DNA from: Granulosicoccus sp.
GTDB taxonomy: Bacteria; Pseudomonadota; Gammaproteobacteria; Granulosicoccales; Granulosicoccaceae
Length of the DNA: 38,796 nt
NCBI GenBank assembly: GCA_023301725.1
Contig: JALZUD010000116.1
Location: forward strand, 1-38,796
Reading direction: 5' to 3'
A model generated the notes under the pieces. That model was not told where the DNA came from. It saw only the letters and a list, made by a program, of their open reading frames with translations, and searched no databases. Both the position numbers and the translations under genes were made by a program. Positions 35,197-38,796 of this stretch are shown here, piece by piece; position 1 is the first letter of the stretch, and each line of letters starts with the position of its first letter.

Positions 35197-36041
35197 ACTC
35201 TAGCCCCTTTCGGTGTTCGCAATCCCCACATGATTAACAATGTAAAACCAATGGATATGGCAAGCACTACTAATGCGTAGGCGGCTGCCACACTTGAGTC
35301 GCGCAGATCATATTGCCAGGTATAGATCTCACCCATCAAAACCGGCAGGTTGGTTCCTCCCAATGCCACAACTACAGCGAATACTTCGAATGCAAGAATC
35401 ACTCGCAGGATCATAGCGGTTTGCAAACTAGGTTTTAACATTGGCAAAGTAATGCGCGTAAATTGCTTCCAACGACTTGCACCGAATACCTCTGCTGCCT
35501 CGTAGTATTCCTTGGGTATCAGCCCCATACCCGCAACCAGAATAACCAGCACAATAGCAGTTGCGCGCCAGACCTCAGCCAGCATGATCGCCACAAAGAT
35601 CGTGCCCTTGTTTTGGTAGCCTAAAAAACCGATGGGCTGTTCGATAAAGCCAAGACCCTGCATTAGGCTATTCAGAAATCCTGTTTGCTCAAAAATCGCT
35701 AGCCAGATAATACCGGCAGCCAAATCAGAGATACCTAACGGTATTGTCCAGATGTAGAGAATAAGGTCGCGTCCGCGCTTCATACCGTTGACAAGTGTTG
35801 CCATGTATAACGCTAACACTATCTGAAAGGGTACTACCGCCAGTGCTAGCAACAGTGTGTTGATCAGCGCCGTATTAAATTTCCAATGCGTCGCCATCTC
35901 CATGAAATGTTCTGACGTGAAATCACCGGTGTCGGTTACAAACGCCTGCCAGCCCACCAGAACAAACGGATACAAAAAAAACACGCACAGAAACAACGTC
36001 GACGGAAGCAATAACAGATAAGGAAGTTTTCTGGAATACAT
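35193..36041 (-). CDS. ABC sugar transporter permease, MalF-type
   Basis: From the ATG at 36041 the protein is 282 residues: a basic start MYSRKLPYLLLLPS, six membrane helices and the EAA loop EYYEAAEVFGASRWKQFTRITLPMLKP. The frame extends to 36083, but those 14 residues run into the intergenic repeat and are unlikely to be translated. It is the first permease of the operon and overlaps the MalG-type gene by four bases. The 209-base gap to the binding-protein gene carries a palindromic repeat, which could lower downstream expression relative to the binding protein, a frequent arrangement in sugar ABC operons. Confidence 0.9.
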   Translation of the reverse strand: MYSRKLPYLLLLPSTLFLCVFFLYPFVLVGWQAFVTDTGDFTSEHFMEMATHWKFNTALINTLLLALAVVPFQIVLALYMATLVNGMKRGRDLILYIWTIPLGISDLAAGIIWLAIFEQTGFLNSLMQGLGFIEQPIGFLGYQNKGTIFVAIMLAEVWRATAIVLVILVAGMGLIPKEYYEAAEVFGASRWKQFTRITLPMLKPSLQTAMILRVILAFEVFAVVVALGGTNLPVLMGEIYTWQYDLRDSSVAAAYALVVLAISIGFTLLIMWGLRTPKGARV

Positions 36042-36080
36042 ATAAATACCGCTAACTTGAGAATAAATTCTGCTCTGCGT

Positions 36081-36145
36081 CATTCCCGACTAGGCGGGAA
36101 TCTACCACTCCGTATGCAGGGATTCGCGCCTGCGCAGAAAAGACG
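36081..36145. repeat. Dispersed palindromic repeat, copy D, between binding protein and permease
   Basis: ATTCCCG (36082-36088) pairs with CGGGAAT (36095-36101) across six bases, and the GTCATTCCCG...CGGGAATC words match the left end of the dispersed repeat family. A weaker stem GCAGG/CCTGC follows at 36116-36133, and GACGAGC closes the element near 36142-36148. The stems could stabilise the upstream binding-protein mRNA or partly terminate transcription. Confidence 0.6.
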
Positions 36146-36250
36146 AGCTTGCCGTAGAAACGAACCGGGACAGCAATCACAACCATCCCGGCTCGGCACA
36201 CTACAAAGCAATCCAATACTTACCAGTCACCTTGCAGCAAAGGCAGTTAA

Positions 36251-37522
36251 TTACTCGACAGGGCAAGGACCATCAGACGCAACATCAGGTGCCCAGCAAG
36301 GTGCACCAGCCTCTTCCATCAAAGCACGTAAAGTATCGGCCTGATCATCAAGCACTTCTCTTACATCCTGCCCACCAAGAACTATTCGCTCAAAGCTATC
36401 GACATAAACAGCATTGAACTTGCCACCCAGATCACCTAATCCAACTGGCAACAGACCTGGATTCGCATCATCAGCGCCAGACATGGCCGCAATTGCAGCT
36501 CCTGATAGCTGAACAGCCGGTGGCATATCATCAGGTAGTTCGACGTCAACAACTGGAAAGAAGTTAGTGGCTCTCAATGTAGCTATTTGAGTTTCAGGTT
36601 GGCTCAAATAACTGATTAGCTCCTTTGCACCTTCCATATCAGGTGTAGAGGTAGGAACTCCGATTCCTACAACAACCGGCATGAAACCCCGACCAGTGAG
36701 ACCTGCTGGTGCTGGAAAACCGATAAAATCATCTGGGCGTTGATTAAAGGCATCGGCTAACCGAGCTGTATGATCGAAAGCAACCCAGACCTCTTCCGTT
36801 AACAATTGCTCTTGCATAAAAGAGAAATTAGTAGAGGCCGGATTTGTATAGCTCCACAATTCCTTGAACTTGTTCCACGCCGTTTCAGCCTCTGGCGAGC
36901 GGAACTTGCTTACCATAGAATTCGTATACGAGGGATACAGGTAGCCTTGGAAGAAACGATGCTTCAGCCCTTTAGGGCCTGCTGGAAATCCAAACTTGTT
37001 TGAACCTGTTGCATCAGCCATATTCTTCGACCATTCAATTAACTGGTCATATGTGAGGGCCATGACGTCGGCACCTTCAGGTAAATGTTCAAGTGCTTTC
37101 TTGTTGGCTGCCATGATGTACGTGGCTTGCATCCAAGGAATATATTTCTGCTCATCGGTGCCTAATTTCCCAAGCTCCAAAAATGTGCTGTTGACGCCTG
37201 ATGTGTCCATGTCAGACAAGTCGGCTAGCCCATCGCTTAAGCTAATGAAGCTGCCGTGTAGCGAGCCAAGCACGCCAATTTTTCCAGAACCCGCTTGAAG
37301 TTCAGCCTCTACACGAGTGACCCAAGGGCCCTGTTCACTGCCTTGAAACTCAGCACCCGCCTCAAAGCCTGATAACACTTGCTCGCGGATAGCTTGTGAC
37401 TCTTCTACTGTGTTTCCCTGGGTTGATCAGAACAACACGTCTGCAGAAGCGGCAGTGGAACCTAGGGCACTCAAGCCTGAGGTTAGTGCCAATGTTAATA
37501 ACGATTTTCTTAACTTCATCAT
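36251..37522 (-). pseudogene. Sugar ABC transporter substrate-binding protein, interrupted by an in-frame TGA
   Basis: Reading from ATG-ATG at 37522 gives a signal peptide (MMKLRKSLLTLALTSGLSA, then LGSTAASA), then DVLF, a TGA stop at 37427-37429 (codon 32), and in the same frame STQGNTVEESQAIREQVLSGFEAG and the rest of a family 1 solute-binding protein to 36251. The whole would be 423 residues, normal for the family. A Trp codon (TGG) at this spot would restore the gene, and an FWSTQ sequence is plausible there. A 375-residue piece could start from GTG at 37378 but would lack the signal peptide and fail in export. The rest of the operon is intact, so the change is recent, or a base error. 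The mature domain has Trp/aromatic-rich sugar-binding features (WTRVEA, PWMQATYIM). Confidence 0.8.
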
Positions 37523-37539
37523 TCTCTCCAAGAGTGATT

Positions 37540-37558
37540 TTCTACCGGATAGGTAGAA
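37540..37558. promoter_or_regulatory. Palindrome near the binding-protein start, candidate LacI operator
   Basis: TTCTACC and GGTAGAA form a perfect 7-base inverted repeat around GGATA, ending 18 bases upstream of the binding-protein ATG. It lies in the 76-base gap between the LacI gene and the operon it should control, the expected place for an operator that blocks the promoter or transcription start. Confidence 0.5.
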
Positions 37559-37568
37559 TACAAAGACA

Positions 37569-37596
37569 TGCTTACTATGTTTTTTTTGCGTAAGCA
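37569..37596. promoter_or_regulatory. Second inverted repeat between LacI gene and binding-protein gene
   Basis: TGCTTAC (37569-37575) and GTAAGCA (37590-37596) pair across a 14-base T-rich spacer just beyond the LacI stop at 37599. It may act as a terminator hairpin for the LacI transcript or as a second operator half-pair; on the minus strand the loop is A-rich, so it is not a standard intrinsic terminator. Confidence 0.35.
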
Positions 37597-37598
37597 CA

Positions 37599-38738
37599 TT
37601 AGGAACGAGGGTTTATGAAAGGGGTTACCGGTGATGCATCAGTAAGGTTAATGTCACCCGTGTGTAAAGTTCTATTGTGATGGAGTACTGGGCTCGACGC
37701 GTTGTCCGCCGGTGCATGGCTACCACGTTCAATCAATGTAGGTGTAATGAGGGTTTGAGTGGTATTGGCATTTCCATCAAGTTGGTCAAGCAATATTGAC
37801 GACATCTTTTGCGCTGTTTGCCGAGTGGATTGATCAAATGTGGTTAAGGCTGGGCTTGCATACTTTGCCTCTGGTATATTATCGAAACCAATGACTGTTA
37901 ACTGCTCTGGCACTCGTACACCCATCGCAGCTGCTTGCGTAAGCACACACAAAGCGAGTTCATCTGTCAGGCACAACATTGCCGTTGGCCGATGGGTAGA
38001 AACAAGAAGATCTTGTACAGCTTGAACAATTGCCTGTTTGTCAAAACGAGGCACATGGCTTACCTGCAAATGCAGGTCAGAATCATTCTTCGACTTCATT
38101 GCCTGACGCAAACCATTCTCTCGATGTGTACGGAATGTCATCGGTTCAACAATAGATAACAATCCGAACCGTCGATGATTTAACTCGTACAGCCAATCAA
38201 ACACGTCAGCGAATGCGTTGAAGCCATCAGTATCAATCCAGCTGTAGTCCGCCGCCTCGGATACCGTCCGCCCATGGGTAACAAACGGCACGCCACGCTC
38301 TATTAAATAATCAACGCGCTCGTCGTGTTCAGCAATTCTAGTTAGCACAATTGCATCGGCACGGCCTGACTCCACCACATGCTGCAGCACGTCCAATTCC
38401 GACTCATTTGCAGGCACTGTCACCATAAAAAGATGCCGTCCACGCTCTGAAAGCCCAGCGCTCAATCCAGCGATGTACTCGCCCAAGAAAGGATCGAGCG
38501 TGGCGCTCTCGCGCAATGGCAACATAAAACCGACAAAGCCGCTTCGCCCTGTCACCAGCATTTTCGCAGCTGAATTGGGGACATAGTCTGCATTTGCTGC
38601 TGCCTCAAGCACACGCTCTCTCGTAGCGGAGGCTACATCTGAGTATCCTCCTAGAGCTCGCGACACCGTTGTTACTGACAGGTTTAACGTCTCAGCCAGT
38701 GCTTTCAACGTGCCTTTTTTAGAAATCGCTTGAGGCAT
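37599..38738 (-). CDS. LacI family transcriptional regulator
   Basis: From the ATG at 38738 the protein is 379 residues. The helix-turn-helix reads TLKALAETLNLSVTTVSRALGGYSDVASATRERVLEAAANADYVPN, standard LacI. The periplasmic-binding-like sugar domain follows (TGRSGFVGFMLPL, GLLSIVEP, AMLCLTDELALCVLTQAAAMGVRVPEQLTVIGFDNIPEA). A 30-residue C-terminal tail beyond the core (HAPADNASS onward) is extra. The frame stays open to 38795 at the window edge, so an earlier start outside cannot be excluded, though the helix-turn-helix already sits close to the chosen start. It should repress the ABC/hydrolase operon until the solute or a product is present. Confidence 0.9.
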   Translation of the reverse strand: MPQAISKKGTLKALAETLNLSVTTVSRALGGYSDVASATRERVLEAAANADYVPNSAAKMLVTGRSGFVGFMLPLRESATLDPFLGEYIAGLSAGLSERGRHLFMVTVPANESELDVLQHVVESGRADAIVLTRIAEHDERVDYLIERGVPFVTHGRTVSEAADYSWIDTDGFNAFADVFDWLYELNHRRFGLLSIVEPMTFRTHRENGLRQAMKSKNDSDLHLQVSHVPRFDKQAIVQAVQDLLVSTHRPTAMLCLTDELALCVLTQAAAMGVRVPEQLTVIGFDNIPEAKYASPALTTFDQSTRQTAQKMSSILLDQLDGNANTTQTLITPTLIERGSHAPADNASSPVLHHNRTLHTGDINLTDASPVTPFINPRS

Positions 38739-38796
38739 GGACAGCTGTAAAGTGTTAGTGAGGCAATTGACAATAAAGGGCGACTCGCTCTCCATC

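Noticed and set aside
36251..37378. Binding protein starting at the GTG at 37378
   Set aside because: It would lack a signal peptide, while a perfect signal peptide lies upstream in the same frame; the in-frame TGA explains the short open frame better.
37427..37429. TGA read as selenocysteine or as Trp by an altered code
   Set aside because: Solute-binding proteins do not use selenocysteine, and several other genes in the window end in TGA, so the standard code applies.

Overview
This 38.8 kb window looks like chromosomal DNA from a marine-type gammaproteobacterium with roughly 45-50 % GC. The basis is an exported DUF1800/DUF1501 pair, osmolyte-catabolism operons (an N-methyl betaine demethylase and a glucosylglycerate-type hydrolase with its ABC importer), and dispersed GTCATTCCCGC-type palindromic repeats in several intergenic gaps. 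The genus is not determined; placement near Granulosicoccus or Arenicella would be a guess. No rRNA, tRNA or CRISPR was seen.

Layout. 1-5000: a heptamer tandem repeat, a small secreted protein, the DUF1800/DUF1501 pair and a small membrane-anchored protein. 5025-10446 (minus strand): a five-gene operon with a GbcA-like Rieske oxygenase, its flavin/2Fe-2S reductase, a GntR/FCD regulator, a DapA-superfamily lyase/deaminase and a DAO-type FAD oxidoreductase. A TTGTATA/TATACAA palindrome lies upstream. The set fits stepwise N-demethylation and ring catabolism of a betaine such as (hydroxy)proline betaine. 10602-14963: a DHA2-type MFS exporter divergent from a Crp/Fnr regulator, then a DUF2892 membrane protein, a LysR regulator and a DJ-1/PfpI protein whose ribosome-binding site can fold into a hairpin. 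15103-17516: an exported CHRD/Fn3 protein, an orphan tyrosine recombinase and two tandem-repeat arrays.

17694-24647: two exported SxxK serine hydrolases flank the C-terminal side of an unusual exported protein built from a phosphohistidine swivel domain followed by a PPDK/PEP-synthase ATP-binding domain (the glucan-water-dikinase order). A soluble methyl-accepting chemoreceptor lies 31 bp upstream of it on the same strand. This MCP - dikinase-like - serine hydrolase group is the least explained set in the window. 24751-31792: a class IV aminotransferase, an aldo/keto reductase that has lost its catalytic Asp, an acyltransferase-3 / fatty-acid hydroxylase / ACT-domain group and a GT-C-type membrane glycosyltransferase.

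31825-38795 (minus strand): LacI regulator, sugar-binding protein, two MalF/MalG permeases, a MalK-type ATPase and a GH63-like hydrolase with apparent catalytic D182 and E419. This is a complete import-and-hydrolysis operon for a glucosyl- or mannosylglycerate-like solute, except that the binding-protein gene has an in-frame TGA at 37427-37429, just after its signal peptide. That stop implies a recent nonsense mutation or a sequence error.

All functional assignments come from reading motifs by eye; no database search was run.
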